A stretch of 64,000 nt of DNA from JBGTIS01 sp041745535 (GTDB taxonomy: Bacteria; Bacteroidota; Bacteroidia; Cytophagales; Cyclobacteriaceae): assembly GCA_041745535.1 (NCBI GenBank), contig JBGTIS010000058.1, positions 27,592 to 91,591 on the forward strand. Direction: 5' to 3'. Every line of letters starts with the position of its first letter. The first letter of the stretch is position 1. A model generated the notes under the pieces. That model was not told the origin of the DNA. It searched no databases and was given only the letters and a program-made list of their open reading frames with translations. Below, in pieces: positions 31,979 to 41,217 of the stretch. Made by a program: the position numbers and the translations under genes.

Positions 31979-34342
31979 TTAGTTTGGTATTGGTTTGGTT
32001 TCCCAGGTAGCTTTTTCCAATCCTAGATAAATTTCATTATACGCATCATAAATCAGCGTATCGTATTTAAGAGGAATCTTGTTTTCACCAAATTTAGTTA
32101 CCAACCCATAGTTATCATCTCTGGTAATAATTACATAATTGTTACCCAAATCCTGTAATTTGTCGTATTTTGGGTAAATTAAAAGCTTTCCTTCGCTGCT
32201 TACCAAACCCACATTTTTTATATCAGAATCACTGGTCTTGGCGCGTTCTACTATATAGTTACCAGTAACAGTACGGTTTATTTTGCTATACACCAAAGGC
32301 AGAATGGTTTCCCCTGACTTGTTAACCAGTCCGAATTTACCATTTAATTCAACTATGGCCAGTTGCCCTTTAAAGGAGTAAGCCCTATCAAACTGGGGCT
32401 GAACCACCAGTTTTTCGCTTTTATTGATGTACCCCCATTTTCCCATAATTTTTACAGCAGACAAACCACTCTGAAAGCTTGTAATTGAATCGTACCGGTT
32501 GGCAATCCGTAACCGCCCCAACGCATCAACAAAACCAAATTTATTGTTAATTTTAACGCCCATATATTCATCACTCATTGGTTGCAGTTCTTGGAAGGTG
32601 TTATTGGTATTTTTCAGTATTTTTCCGGTTTTACTTAAAATTCCCCACTTATCTTCTTTATTAAAAATATAAACGGTGTCTTCCTGCAACTGGGAAATAC
32701 TATCATGCTTGGTTTCGAGCATGCGTTTTCCTTCATAACTTACCAAACCATAGTTTCCGTTTGCGTCTTTTTCCCAAACTGTATTGCCATTATCAATTAG
32801 TTCGGCATAGGTACTGTACACTTCATCCTCATTGCTGTTGATTAATCCGTAAGCGGTGGTAGCGTATTGCTTATCAGTCCGGAAAATGTAAAGGTTATCG
32901 TTAATATACTGAAGCTGTAGCTTTACTCCATTTTTTTTAAACGGTTTCACCAGCCACGCTCCGGTGGTATCAATAATGCCCTGTCCTTCAATAAAATCCA
33001 CTCTTGCTTTGCCCTCCCGGAAGGGCGCCGCCTCAATGTACTGGCAGGGTACTATCTCTTCCCCTTTGGCATTAATAAAACCCCAGTGATTTTTTCGTTT
33101 TACCACGAAAAATCCGTCACTGCTCTTTTCAATTTTCTGATACGAATAATAGGTCAGTTTTCGACCTTCCTTATCGAATACCGCCCATGCTTTTTCACCC
33201 TGAGAAGTTCCTATATCTTTGCAGGCAACTACATAGCCATTATCGACAAACAGAGAATCATATACAGGCTCAAGAATAACCCGTTGCTCATCAGCCTTTT
33301 CTAACAACATCACACCATATTTCCCATTTCTTTTAAGAATAGCAAAATCATTTTCCAGGGCATGGATTTGCCATTGGTCAGAAACCAGCATGTTGCCTTT
33401 CAAGTTGACGAAATTCTCTATTTTATCATCAATAAATATTTTAAAAATACCTTTTCCTGCTGGCTGGATGCTATCATAATTCAAATGACCGGTAATTTGA
33501 TTTTCTTTATTGATAAGATACCATTTGTTGAAAGGTAAAGCGCTTACCGTATTATCCGGATTAACCCTGATTCTATCGTATTCGGGTCGCACCAGCATAA
33601 CCCCATCTTCCCGGATCAGACCTTGTCGCCCACCCACAAAAACAACTGCAAGCCGATTTTGAAAGACAGAAATGCTGTCATAAACAAAAGAAGTTAAAGG
33701 TTTCCCTTCTACTGTAAAAATTCCTGCTTTCCCGGCGGCATTCTTAACAGCATATGTTTGCCGCGAAAGCTGGCTCATCCCCGAGTATTTAAATTCAATA
33801 AATGCATTCCCTTTCAAATTAATTAATCCGTAAAGGGGGCCTTCGCTTTGCAAGGTAGAAGCAACCAGAAAGTTACCACTCGGTTGTAGGGAATGGTAAC
33901 GGAAAGGTAGAATTTCTTTGCCATTGGTATCAATCACACCAAATTCCCGACCATTTCTCCCTTTCTTTCCACGAGAAGCTATAATATAGTTATCATTATA
34001 AGGAAGCAAGCTTGTGAATTCAGCCCCCGTAACTTTTTCATTTTTCAGGTTGAGTAATCCCCAATGATATCCCTCTCGGTAACCAATTACTTTGTTAAAC
34101 ACTTCGGGCAATCCTTTGCTCCACCCCAGGTCGTCGTAAGCAATTGGAATAATGACCTGACCCTCTTCGTCAAACATACCTTTTTTATTGTTTTTTTCAA
34201 CAATAGTAAAAGTATGGTCAGATAAGGTGGTCTTATGTGAAAAACGATGGTCCTCAACATTTGTGGTCATCATTGGTTGTATCAATAAAAAAAAAGTAGC
34301 GAAAGCTAAAAATAACGCTTGGCGAAAAATGCAGTAAAACAT
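31979..34342 (-). CDS. Exported WG-repeat protein
   Basis: The protein from the ATG at 34342 has 787 residues. It begins with a signal-like hydrophobic segment (FRQALFLAFATFFLLIQP) and consists of about 20 WG/KWG-type repeats, seen as recurrent units such as KKGMFDEEGQVIIPIAYDD, HWGFINAKGEEIVPCQY, KWGYINKSEKLVVQPQFD and KFGLVNKSGETILPLVYS. Each unit ends in I/V-x-P-x-Y-D. WG repeats likely form a beta-propeller-like or solenoid structure; no ligand is established. A longer frame to 34468 is possible but has no signal sequence. It diverges from the permease-binding protein gene. It is probably periplasmic. Confidence 0.85.
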   Translation of the reverse strand: MFYCIFRQALFLAFATFFLLIQPMMTTNVEDHRFSHKTTLSDHTFTIVEKNNKKGMFDEEGQVIIPIAYDDLGWSKGLPEVFNKVIGYREGYHWGLLNLKNEKVTGAEFTSLLPYNDNYIIASRGKKGRNGREFGVIDTNGKEILPFRYHSLQPSGNFLVASTLQSEGPLYGLINLKGNAFIEFKYSGMSQLSRQTYAVKNAAGKAGIFTVEGKPLTSFVYDSISVFQNRLAVVFVGGRQGLIREDGVMLVRPEYDRIRVNPDNTVSALPFNKWYLINKENQITGHLNYDSIQPAGKGIFKIFIDDKIENFVNLKGNMLVSDQWQIHALENDFAILKRNGKYGVMLLEKADEQRVILEPVYDSLFVDNGYVVACKDIGTSQGEKAWAVFDKEGRKLTYYSYQKIEKSSDGFFVVKRKNHWGFINAKGEEIVPCQYIEAAPFREGKARVDFIEGQGIIDTTGAWLVKPFKKNGVKLQLQYINDNLYIFRTDKQYATTAYGLINSNEDEVYSTYAELIDNGNTVWEKDANGNYGLVSYEGKRMLETKHDSISQLQEDTVYIFNKEDKWGILSKTGKILKNTNNTFQELQPMSDEYMGVKINNKFGFVDALGRLRIANRYDSITSFQSGLSAVKIMGKWGYINKSEKLVVQPQFDRAYSFKGQLAIVELNGKFGLVNKSGETILPLVYSKINRTVTGNYIVERAKTSDSDIKNVGLVSSEGKLLIYPKYDKLQDLGNNYVIITRDDNYGLVTKFGENKIPLKYDTLIYDAYNEIYLGLEKATWETKPIPN

Positions 34343-34471
34343 TAAAATTGATCTCTTATTCGGTAAGAAAATTACACCCTGGCAATATAATGCAAAAATT
34401 TCTGGGTTTGTGCTTACAATTTTAATATTTATTACATATTCCTTTACATTGCAAAAAAATCCTAACAAATA

Positions 34472-36049
34472 TTGTTTGTGACCTTCTTTCGTGAATTACT
34501 CAACTTTTTTATAACCCGCAAAAAAGAAATTTTTGAGCAAACCATTGAACATATTTGGATAACGCTTATTTCACTGATTATTGCAACGCTAATAGGTGTT
34601 ACAATAGGTATTTTGCTTACCCGATTTAAAAAGTTTACTTCCCCGGTATTGGGCTTTGTAAATATTATTCAAACTATACCCAGTTTGGCATTATTAGGAT
34701 TTTTGTTGCCCATTTTTGGAATTGGAGCCCTTCCAGCCATTATTGCGCTTTTTTTATATGCTTTATTACCTATCGTAAGAAACACGTATACCGGTATAAA
34801 AGAAATCAACCCATCGGTAACTGAGGCAGCCAGAGGCATGGGACTTTCTGACATGCAAAGGCTTACGAAAGTTGAACTACCCCTGGCGATTCCTACAATT
34901 TTCGCGGGCATTCGAACTGCCATGGTGATTAATATTGGAATTGCTACACTTTGCGCGCTTATCGCCGCAGGCGGTTTAGGTGAATTTATTTTTAGAGGGA
35001 TCGCGCTCAATAATGTAACCATGATTCTGGCAGGAGCCATTCCTGCCTCCTTGCTCGCCATCACTTTTGATTTTCTCTTAAGCATTATACAAAAACATAT
35101 TACGCGGATTATTAAACCAGTACTTGTTGTTTTTTCATGTATGGGTTTACTGGCTATTGCATATTCATTTATTGGTGAGATTAAAAATCAGGACCAGTTT
35201 ATTGCCGGATTTAATTCAGAATTTTTAGAGCGGGAAGATGGCTACCAGGGACTTAGAAAAGCTTACCCATTTTCTTTAAATATTGAAGAAATGGATATTG
35301 GTTTAATGTATGAAGCCATTAACAGTAAAAAAGTGGATTTAATAAGTGGGTTTTCTACCGATGGCCGAATTAAAGCCTATAATTTACGCGTACTTGATGA
35401 CGACAAGGCATACTTTCCGCCTTATTATGCGGCACCGATTATCAGAACACATACTTTGCGAAAGTACCCTGAAATTAAAGAGATATTAGAAAAAACAGCA
35501 GGAAAAATATCTGAAAACGAAATGCGGCAAATGAATTATGAGGTAGATGTTGGTAAAAGTTCACCCCGGAAAGTCGCTGAAGCCTTTCTTAAAAAAGCAA
35601 ATCTTAAAGTAGTGGCGAAAAAAAATCACACGCCTGATATCACAATAGGTTCAAAAAATTTTACGGAGAGTTTTATCCTGGCTGAGCTTTATGCCATTTT
35701 GATTGAAAGCTACTCAGACCTAACTATTGAGTTGAAAGAAGGCTTTGGAGGAACAAAATTAATTTTTGATGCAATGAAAAATGGCAGTATTGATATATAT
35801 CCTGAATATACGGGTACTGCTTTGCTGGTTCTTCTCAAACCCCAGCCCGCTGTGATGCGGGAAATTATACGAGATGAGGAAAAGGTTTATGAATATGTAA
35901 AACAAAATTCGAAAGAGGAATTTAATGTAACCTGGTTACGCCCTCACGGATTCAACAACACAACGGCCCTAATGATGCGGGAAAAAGACGCGGAAGCGCT
36001 TCATATCAGTTCTATTTCGGATTTGAATATCTATTTGGATAAAAAATAG
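34472..36049 (+). CDS. Glycine-betaine/choline-type ABC permease fused to a binding domain with swapped halves
   Basis: The 525-residue protein has a permease domain (about residues 1-232), with five to six membrane helices, the EAA loop EAARGMGLSDMQRLTKVELP near 118-137, and an OpuCB/ProW-like fold. Substrate-binding sequence follows, but in unusual order. Residues about 245-378 match the C-terminal half of OpuAC domains (FLEREDGYQGLRKAY, VLDDDKAYFPPYYAAPII, MRQMNYEVDV). Residues about 388-520 match the N-terminal half (ITIGSKNFTESFILAELYA, GFGGTKLIFDAMKNGSIDIY, PEYTGTALLVLL, HGFNNTTALMM). A whole domain is thus present, but circularly permuted. No ATPase gene lies nearby. The start is TTG 34472 or GTG 34478; no ATG is in frame at this point. 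Confidence 0.85.
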   Translation: MFVTFFRELLNFFITRKKEIFEQTIEHIWITLISLIIATLIGVTIGILLTRFKKFTSPVLGFVNIIQTIPSLALLGFLLPIFGIGALPAIIALFLYALLPIVRNTYTGIKEINPSVTEAARGMGLSDMQRLTKVELPLAIPTIFAGIRTAMVINIGIATLCALIAAGGLGEFIFRGIALNNVTMILAGAIPASLLAITFDFLLSIIQKHITRIIKPVLVVFSCMGLLAIAYSFIGEIKNQDQFIAGFNSEFLEREDGYQGLRKAYPFSLNIEEMDIGLMYEAINSKKVDLISGFSTDGRIKAYNLRVLDDDKAYFPPYYAAPIIRTHTLRKYPEIKEILEKTAGKISENEMRQMNYEVDVGKSSPRKVAEAFLKKANLKVVAKKNHTPDITIGSKNFTESFILAELYAILIESYSDLTIELKEGFGGTKLIFDAMKNGSIDIYPEYTGTALLVLLKPQPAVMREIIRDEEKVYEYVKQNSKEEFNVTWLRPHGFNNTTALMMREKDAEALHISSISDLNIYLDKK

Positions 36050-36050
36050 A

Positions 36051-36722
36051 TTAGCGCAATTCACTGTATTTTTGAGCAATATAAGCAACAGATTCTTTTA
36101 ACTCATTCAACTCTTTTTCGCATAATGATTTATAAGGCTCTTCCATTCGGGAAACCTGTATCAAACCTTCAACCCGATTAATATCACCCAGGAAGCGCTG
36201 ATGATGTATGTCGTGTACTAGTCCATCGTGCAGTACTTTATAATCGACAGGTTTATCCAGGTAATAGTTTCTGATATATCGGATGCATAAGAAGAAAAAC
36301 AAAAATACTATTAAAGAAGCAAAGATATCGAATATAACTGGCGTCTCATTATAGAAAGGTAAAGTCATATAAGCCAGATACAAACAATAAAATAGTACTG
36401 TTAATGAAATAATTTGTAACGCATAATCCTTTCTAGGAATGGTAAAAAACCAGGCGATAGTTAATATAACAGAAATAAAACTAGTCCCAAAGTGGTAAAC
36501 GAAAATGCTCAGATCGTAATAGGGTGGAAGTTCAATGCCTTCCGGAATGAATCGCCAAGCATTATTGATAATCGGAATTGCCAATACCAAAATCATACTC
36601 GTTACTTTCCGGCGGTCTTTAAGCAAAAACTCAAAACTTTTGTCGGTGTATCTAATTTTGGGTTGATTGATGATAGTTCTATTTCCGTTTATTGTGTCTT
36701 TTGATTCACTTACTTTTACCAT
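36051..36722 (-). CDS. Hypothetical four-helix membrane protein
   Basis: The 223-residue protein was not recognised. A soluble polar N-terminus (about 1-38) precedes four hydrophobic segments near 42-60, 75-92, 101-120 and 130-147. A cytoplasmic-looking C-terminal region with a His cluster (LHDGLVHDIHHQRFLGDI, about 166-183) and a heptad-like helix ending in QKYSELR follows. The histidines could bind metal, but no known motif fits. Its stop abuts that of the convergent permease gene with one base between. Upstream is a long AT-rich gap without genes. It is a single-gene unit by position. Confidence 0.72.
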   Translation of the reverse strand: MVKVSESKDTINGNRTIINQPKIRYTDKSFEFLLKDRRKVTSMILVLAIPIINNAWRFIPEGIELPPYYDLSIFVYHFGTSFISVILTIAWFFTIPRKDYALQIISLTVLFYCLYLAYMTLPFYNETPVIFDIFASLIVFLFFFLCIRYIRNYYLDKPVDYKVLHDGLVHDIHHQRFLGDINRVEGLIQVSRMEEPYKSLCEKELNELKESVAYIAQKYSELR

Positions 36723-37239
36723 ATCTCAAATTAAATGGATTATTTAGTGGTGGAAGCATGTATTCTTTTGCAATAAAGTTACATCCTGTAGAAAACCTTA
36801 AAAGTCGCATATTTTTTTCGCAAATCTATATTTTTCTAGCAAAAACTTACATCTACATAAAACTTTATAGTAGAGTTTTGCGCATAATTGGCACATTAAT
36901 ATTACATACAATATAAATCATCAGTTTTCTTGATTTTACCATACACAGAGAAAGAAACACTATTTAAAATGGTATAAATAATATTAGTATTTCTCAAAAT
37001 TAACACAAATCTATTTAAAACGAATGCCTTATGTTATAAAATACCTTGCTCAAGTAAGAATCATCTCCTCTCATTAGCTTATCAAATTGAAAAATAATAA
37101 AAAAACCAAAACATTACTACCAAATACTCAAGCTTTTGTCGCGAATAATATTACACATGTAATTTTTTAGATAAAATTATATAAATTTGACTAAATCATT
37201 AAGTAAAAATTTATTTATCACCCTTTAATATATATAATT
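36723..37239. other. AT-rich intergenic stretch, 517 bases
   Basis: No frame longer than about 70 codons with sensible composition, no tRNA cloverleaf and no terminator hairpin was seen. At 37182-37189 TAAATTTG fits the TAnnTTTG element and lies 51 bases before the small lipoprotein gene, making it a possible promoter. The left end holds the promoter of the hypothetical membrane protein gene, which could not be placed. Confidence 0.5.
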
Positions 37240-37395
37240 ATGAAAGCATTTGTCCAGAAATTTTCAAAAGCATTATTCGCGTTTGCGGCAACTACTATTC
37301 TCCTAGCCGCATGTGAAAGCGATATTATACAACCAGACCATAAACTTGGTACACCTGACAAGAGTAAGTTAATAATTCCCAAGAAAGACGGTTAA
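37240..37395 (+). CDS. Small lipoprotein of 51 residues
   Basis: The ATG at 37240 opens a short frame ending at TAA 37393-37395. It encodes a basic N-terminus (MKAFVQKFSKALF), a hydrophobic stretch AFAATTILLAACE with a textbook lipobox (LLAAC, Cys27 region), and a mature peptide of about 25 residues with charged and Pro residues (DIIQPDHKLGTPDKSK, then LIIPKKDG). A perfect nine-base-pair terminator hairpin follows 24 bases later and a TAnnTTTG-like box precedes it, so the unit is complete. No homology was recognised. Such small lipoproteins are usually overlooked; the function is unknown. Confidence 0.7.
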   Translation: MKAFVQKFSKALFAFAATTILLAACESDIIQPDHKLGTPDKSKLIIPKKDG

Positions 37396-37418
37396 TGAAA
37401 TTTTGCTAATAATCATAT

Positions 37419-37454
37419 CCTCCTGATCTCCCAATCAGGAGGTTGAATTTTTTA
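37419..37454 (+). terminator. Rho-independent terminator after the small lipoprotein gene
   Basis: CCTCCTGAT (37419-37427), a six-base loop, ATCAGGAGG (37434-37442) make a perfect nine-base-pair stem, followed by TTGAATTTTTTAG. It stands 23 bases after the stop of the 51-residue gene. Confidence 0.8.
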
Positions 37455-37655
37455 GCAAGCCAATTCCCGCAATCAATTTAAGTTATTAAATTTTATTTTA
37501 ATAATTATTAAAATAAAATTTGGTAAAGATGCGTTTAATAAAACTTTAAATTAGATATTAAATTTTAAATATCAGTGTATTTGAGTTTAATTCAAATAAT
37601 GATTGACCCAAATTACTACAGTCTATTAAGTTTTTCTGATTGTATTTTTCGAAAC

Positions 37656-39335
37656 TCAGACAAGTTTTTTGTATTTTACCCTTTTAGGCGCAATATCACC
37701 CAACCGCTTTTTTCTATTTTCCTCATAATCAGAGAAATTGCCTTCAAACCAATATACCTGAGAATCGCCTTCAAAGGCCAGAATATGAGTAGCGATCCGG
37801 TCTAAAAACCAACGATCGTGTGATATAATAACCGCGCATCCGCCAAAATTTTCCAGTGCGTCTTCTAACGCTCGTAGCGTATTTACATCTAAATCGTTGG
37901 TGGGTTCGTCGAGCAGCAACAAGTTGGCACTTTGTTTTAAGGCCATTGCCAAATGTACACGATTTCGTTCTCCACCTGACAAGGCACCTATTTTCTTTTC
38001 CTGGTCAGTGCCACTAAAATTAAACCGGCTTACATAAGCCCTGGAGTTAATTTCTCTTCCACCCAAATTGATTAACTCATTACCATCTGAAATAGCTTCC
38101 CAAACAGTTTTTTCAGGAATTAAATTATCATGTTCCTGATCCACGTAGGCAATTTCCACGGTTGGCCCAACAATCAGTTCTCCGGCATCAGCTTTTTCTT
38201 TTTTTGTAATTAATTTAAAAAGGGTAGTTTTGCCGGCACCATTCGGCCCTATTACTCCTATAATACCCCCCTGAGGCAAAGAAAAGTCCATATTTTCGAA
38301 CAATAACTTTCCATCAAAAGCTTTCGATACCTGATTCGCTTCAATTACTTTTGTTCCTAGGCGTGGTCCGGGTGGAATAAATAATTCTAGCTTTGCTTCT
38401 TTTTCTTTTGCTTCTTCGCCAACCAGTTTATCATAGGCATTCAAACGAGCTTTTCCCTTTGCCTGACGAGCTTTTGGAGACATGCGTATCCACTCCAGTT
38501 CCCTTTGCAGTGTTTTTTGCCTTTTCGATTCTGATTTTTCTTCCTTAGCCAATCGTTGTTGCTTTTGCTCTAACCAGGAGGAGTAATTGCCTTTCCATGG
38601 AATTCCTTCGCCCCGATCGAGTTCTAAAATCCAACCAGCCACATTATCCAGGAAATAGCGGTCGTGGGTTACGGCAATCACAGTTCCCGGATACTGTTGC
38701 AAATACTGTTCGAGCCATAATACAGATTCGGCATCCAAATGGTTGGTAGGTTCATCCAGCAACAGTACATCAGGTTGCCTTAATAACAACCGGCATAAGG
38801 CTACTCTCCTTTTCTCACCACCAGAAAGGACACCAATTTTTGCATCAGCAGGTGGCGTTCTGAGCGCATCCATTGCCTTATCCAGTCGACTGTCCAGTTC
38901 CCAGCCGCCCAACTGCTCAATTTTTTCCTGTACGGCTCCCTGCTTTTCTATCAGTTTCTCCATCGAGTCCGGGTTTTCCAGTATTTCCGGATCAGCGAAT
39001 TTATTATTAATATCTTCGTATTCTTTGAGCAAGTCAACTACTTCTTGTACACCCTCTTCCACGATCTCTCTCACGGTTTTATCAGGATCTAATCGCGGCT
39101 CCTGTTCCAGCATTTCAACTGTGTAACCTGAGGAAAAGGCTACTTCACCTAAATAATCTTTTTCTATTCCGGCAATAATTTTCAGCAACGAAGATTTCCC
39201 TGATCCATTAAGACCAATAACTCCGATTTTTGCGCCATAGAAAAAAGATAAATAAATATTTTTAAGTACTTGCTTTTTAGGAGGGTATATTTTACCTACA
39301 CCCGACATAGAAAAAATAATTTTTTCGTTGCTCAT
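37656..39335 (-). CDS. ettA: Energy-dependent translational throttle protein EttA (ABC-F ATPase)
   Basis: The 559-residue protein has two ABC domains in tandem without membrane helices. Domain 1 has Walker A GLNGSGKSSLLK, signature LSGGEKRRVALCRLL and Walker B VLLLDEPTNHLD. Domain 2 has GPNGAGKTTLFK, LSGGERNRVHLAMAL and LLLLDEPTNDLD. The interdomain linker is basic and helical (KRQKTLQRELEWIRMSPKA), as in ABC-F proteins. Length (E. coli EttA 555) and the start ending YPPKKQVLKNIYLSFFYGAK match EttA rather than Uup or antibiotic-resistance factors. EttA binds the ribosomal E site and gates the first elongation step by ATP/ADP ratio. It is monocistronic here. Confidence 0.94.
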   Translation of the reverse strand: MSNEKIIFSMSGVGKIYPPKKQVLKNIYLSFFYGAKIGVIGLNGSGKSSLLKIIAGIEKDYLGEVAFSSGYTVEMLEQEPRLDPDKTVREIVEEGVQEVVDLLKEYEDINNKFADPEILENPDSMEKLIEKQGAVQEKIEQLGGWELDSRLDKAMDALRTPPADAKIGVLSGGEKRRVALCRLLLRQPDVLLLDEPTNHLDAESVLWLEQYLQQYPGTVIAVTHDRYFLDNVAGWILELDRGEGIPWKGNYSSWLEQKQQRLAKEEKSESKRQKTLQRELEWIRMSPKARQAKGKARLNAYDKLVGEEAKEKEAKLELFIPPGPRLGTKVIEANQVSKAFDGKLLFENMDFSLPQGGIIGVIGPNGAGKTTLFKLITKKEKADAGELIVGPTVEIAYVDQEHDNLIPEKTVWEAISDGNELINLGGREINSRAYVSRFNFSGTDQEKKIGALSGGERNRVHLAMALKQSANLLLLDEPTNDLDVNTLRALEDALENFGGCAVIISHDRWFLDRIATHILAFEGDSQVYWFEGNFSDYEENRKKRLGDIAPKRVKYKKLV

Positions 39336-39483
39336 TTTATTATAATTTATTATATAGTTTGCAATGTTGTAAAAAAAGCTCTTTAATGAGCAAAAAGTAT
39401 TTAAATTTTAGGGTGGAAAAATAAATTAAAAAAAGTTTAAGTGAAAATTGAAGTGTTCTAGTTCATCTTAACTTTCATTTTTA

Positions 39484-39491
39484 TAATTTTG
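39484..39491 (+). promoter_or_regulatory. Possible -7 promoter element before the DUF349 gene
   Basis: TAATTTTG fits TAnnTTTG and lies 42 bases before the ATG at 39533, followed by GCGCC. The -33 partner is not clear. Confidence 0.4.
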
Positions 39492-39532
39492 CGCCCCTTA
39501 AGTAAGTTAATATATAAATATTGTTTTTTGCT

Positions 39533-40780
39533 ATGGAGCAAAAAAATTCATTTGGTTTTATACAGAACGGCAAAATATTTCGTAAAGGTTTCCTTAATTA
39601 CCCTGACCGTGAGATCGGCGAGGTTCGAGGAAGCGAAGAAGAAACCGTGAAATATTTTGAAAACAGGTTCTTACTGGCAAAATCTAAGGTAGAAAATCTG
39701 GAAGTAGCTATAGAAGAATCTGAAAATAAAGGTTCCTATCTGATGAAGCTTATTCACTTGCGTGAAAAGCTGGCTAATTTCGATGCGCTTGGCGATTATG
39801 AAATTCTTTTTCAGAAATTAGATAAACAGGAAGAAAACCTGCGTACGATTATAACTGATAACCGGGCGAAAAATCTGGAAATCAAGCAGGCATTAATCGC
39901 CGAAGCAGAACCTTATGAGCATAGCTCTGACTGGAAGGAAGCTTTCGAGAAGCTGAAAGAAATTAAAACGAAGTGGATCAAGACCGGGAATGTGGACGAA
40001 GACCAGCACGAAGCTATAGAATCCAGGTTTAATGGAATCATGAATTCTTTTTTCGAGAGAAGAAATGAATTCTTTTTGCAGAAAAAGAATATGATCAGAG
40101 ACCGGGTGGCGAAGTATGAAAGAGTAGTTAGCCAGATGCAGATCTACGTGAACAGGGCAGACAAAAGCGCAGCAGTGAATGAAGTAAAACAATTACAGGT
40201 AGAATGGAAAAGCTTGGGACCCATTCCCATGAAAACTAAAAAATTTCTTTTCAAGCGATTTCAGATGCTTGGCAATATTTTCTTTAGAGAATTAAAAAAT
40301 GAAAGATCAGGAGGAAATAGCCCTGAAGATAGTATTCAGATAAAGCAAAGAATTATTGAGAAAGCACAGAAACTTGCCAATGATGATGAGGGTGATTCCA
40401 TTGAAGAGGTAAAAAGGCTGAAATACGAATGGAAAAATTCAGGAATGGTGCCTAAAGATAAAGCACGCGAATTAACTATTAATTTTAACAAAGCATGCGA
40501 TCTTGCTATTGAAAAGAGTTTTCTGAACCGGATTGCCAAAGCAAAACACCAGTCTTTTGACCAAAAGGAAGAAAAAGAAAAATTAGAAATAAAAATTGAA
40601 ATTCTGAATAACTTATTGGTCAGAGATGAGAGAGAATTAAATATTATTCTGGAAAATTCTGAAAAATTCAACAAACCCGCCTATCTCGACAAACAATTGT
40701 CGGATAAAATCAAGATTCAACAAAGAAAAGTGATGGTTAAGAAAACCCTTTTACTGGAATTGAAAGGAAAATTAAGATAA
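39533..40780 (+). CDS. DUF349 domain-containing coiled-coil protein
   Basis: The ATG at 39533 gives 415 residues; a TTG at 39521 would add four. The protein is almost wholly helical and charged, with several DUF349 units of about 70 residues, recognisable by repeating W-K-x-x-G patterns: LKEIKTKWIKTGNVDEDQH, VKQLQVEWKSLGPIPMKTK and VKRLKYEWKNSGMVPKDKA. The N-terminal part (FGFIQNGKIFRKGFLNYPDREIG) carries a conserved leader. DUF349 proteins are widespread in Bacteroidota and Proteobacteria; E. coli YicC-like or stress links have been proposed but no firm function is known. Cytoplasmic. Confidence 0.88.
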   Translation: MEQKNSFGFIQNGKIFRKGFLNYPDREIGEVRGSEEETVKYFENRFLLAKSKVENLEVAIEESENKGSYLMKLIHLREKLANFDALGDYEILFQKLDKQEENLRTIITDNRAKNLEIKQALIAEAEPYEHSSDWKEAFEKLKEIKTKWIKTGNVDEDQHEAIESRFNGIMNSFFERRNEFFLQKKNMIRDRVAKYERVVSQMQIYVNRADKSAAVNEVKQLQVEWKSLGPIPMKTKKFLFKRFQMLGNIFFRELKNERSGGNSPEDSIQIKQRIIEKAQKLANDDEGDSIEEVKRLKYEWKNSGMVPKDKARELTINFNKACDLAIEKSFLNRIAKAKHQSFDQKEEKEKLEIKIEILNNLLVRDERELNIILENSEKFNKPAYLDKQLSDKIKIQQRKVMVKKTLLLELKGKLR

Positions 40781-40965
40781 TTGACATTGTTATTTTAAAA
40801 AAATTTACTATCCTGTGAACTTTTTTTTTAAGATTCGTATTAACCACATAACTAAATATTTACTGCCTTTTTATCAATGAAGTTGGTAAGAATTTTGTCG
40901 TGATAAAATTGTTTCTATATTTATTGTAATTATTTTGATTAGTAATATTTTTAAAAAGATAAAAA

Positions 40966-41187
40966 ATGTATTGGACATTAGAATTAGCTTCATATTTAGA
41001 AGATGCACCCTGGCCAGCTACTAAAGAAGAATTAATAGACTTCTCTATTCGTTCAGGGGCACCGCTTGAGGTTGTTGAAAATTTGCAAGAGTTAGAAGAT
41101 GACGGACAACCTTATGAAAATATTGAAGAAATTTGGCCTGATTATCCTACTAAAGAAGATTTTTTCTTTAACGAGGATGAATATTAG
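40966..41187 (+). CDS. DUF2795 domain-containing small acidic protein
   Basis: The 73-residue protein MYWTLELASYLEDAPWPATK... resembles the DUF2795 group: a WPATKEELIDFSIRSGAP core with helical LEVVENLQELEDDGQ and an acidic C-terminus (DFFFNEDEY). DUF2795 proteins are small helical domains of unknown role, found in many bacteria. It is highly acidic with several aromatic residues at the ends. It stands alone between the DUF349 gene and ispD, with 185 AT-rich bases upstream. The conserved start MYWTLELASYLEDAPWP is typical of Cytophagales copies. Confidence 0.82.
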   Translation: MYWTLELASYLEDAPWPATKEELIDFSIRSGAPLEVVENLQELEDDGQPYENIEEIWPDYPTKEDFFFNEDEY

Positions 41188-41217
41188 TTCTAATCTTTTT
41201 CTTAATATATAAAAAGG

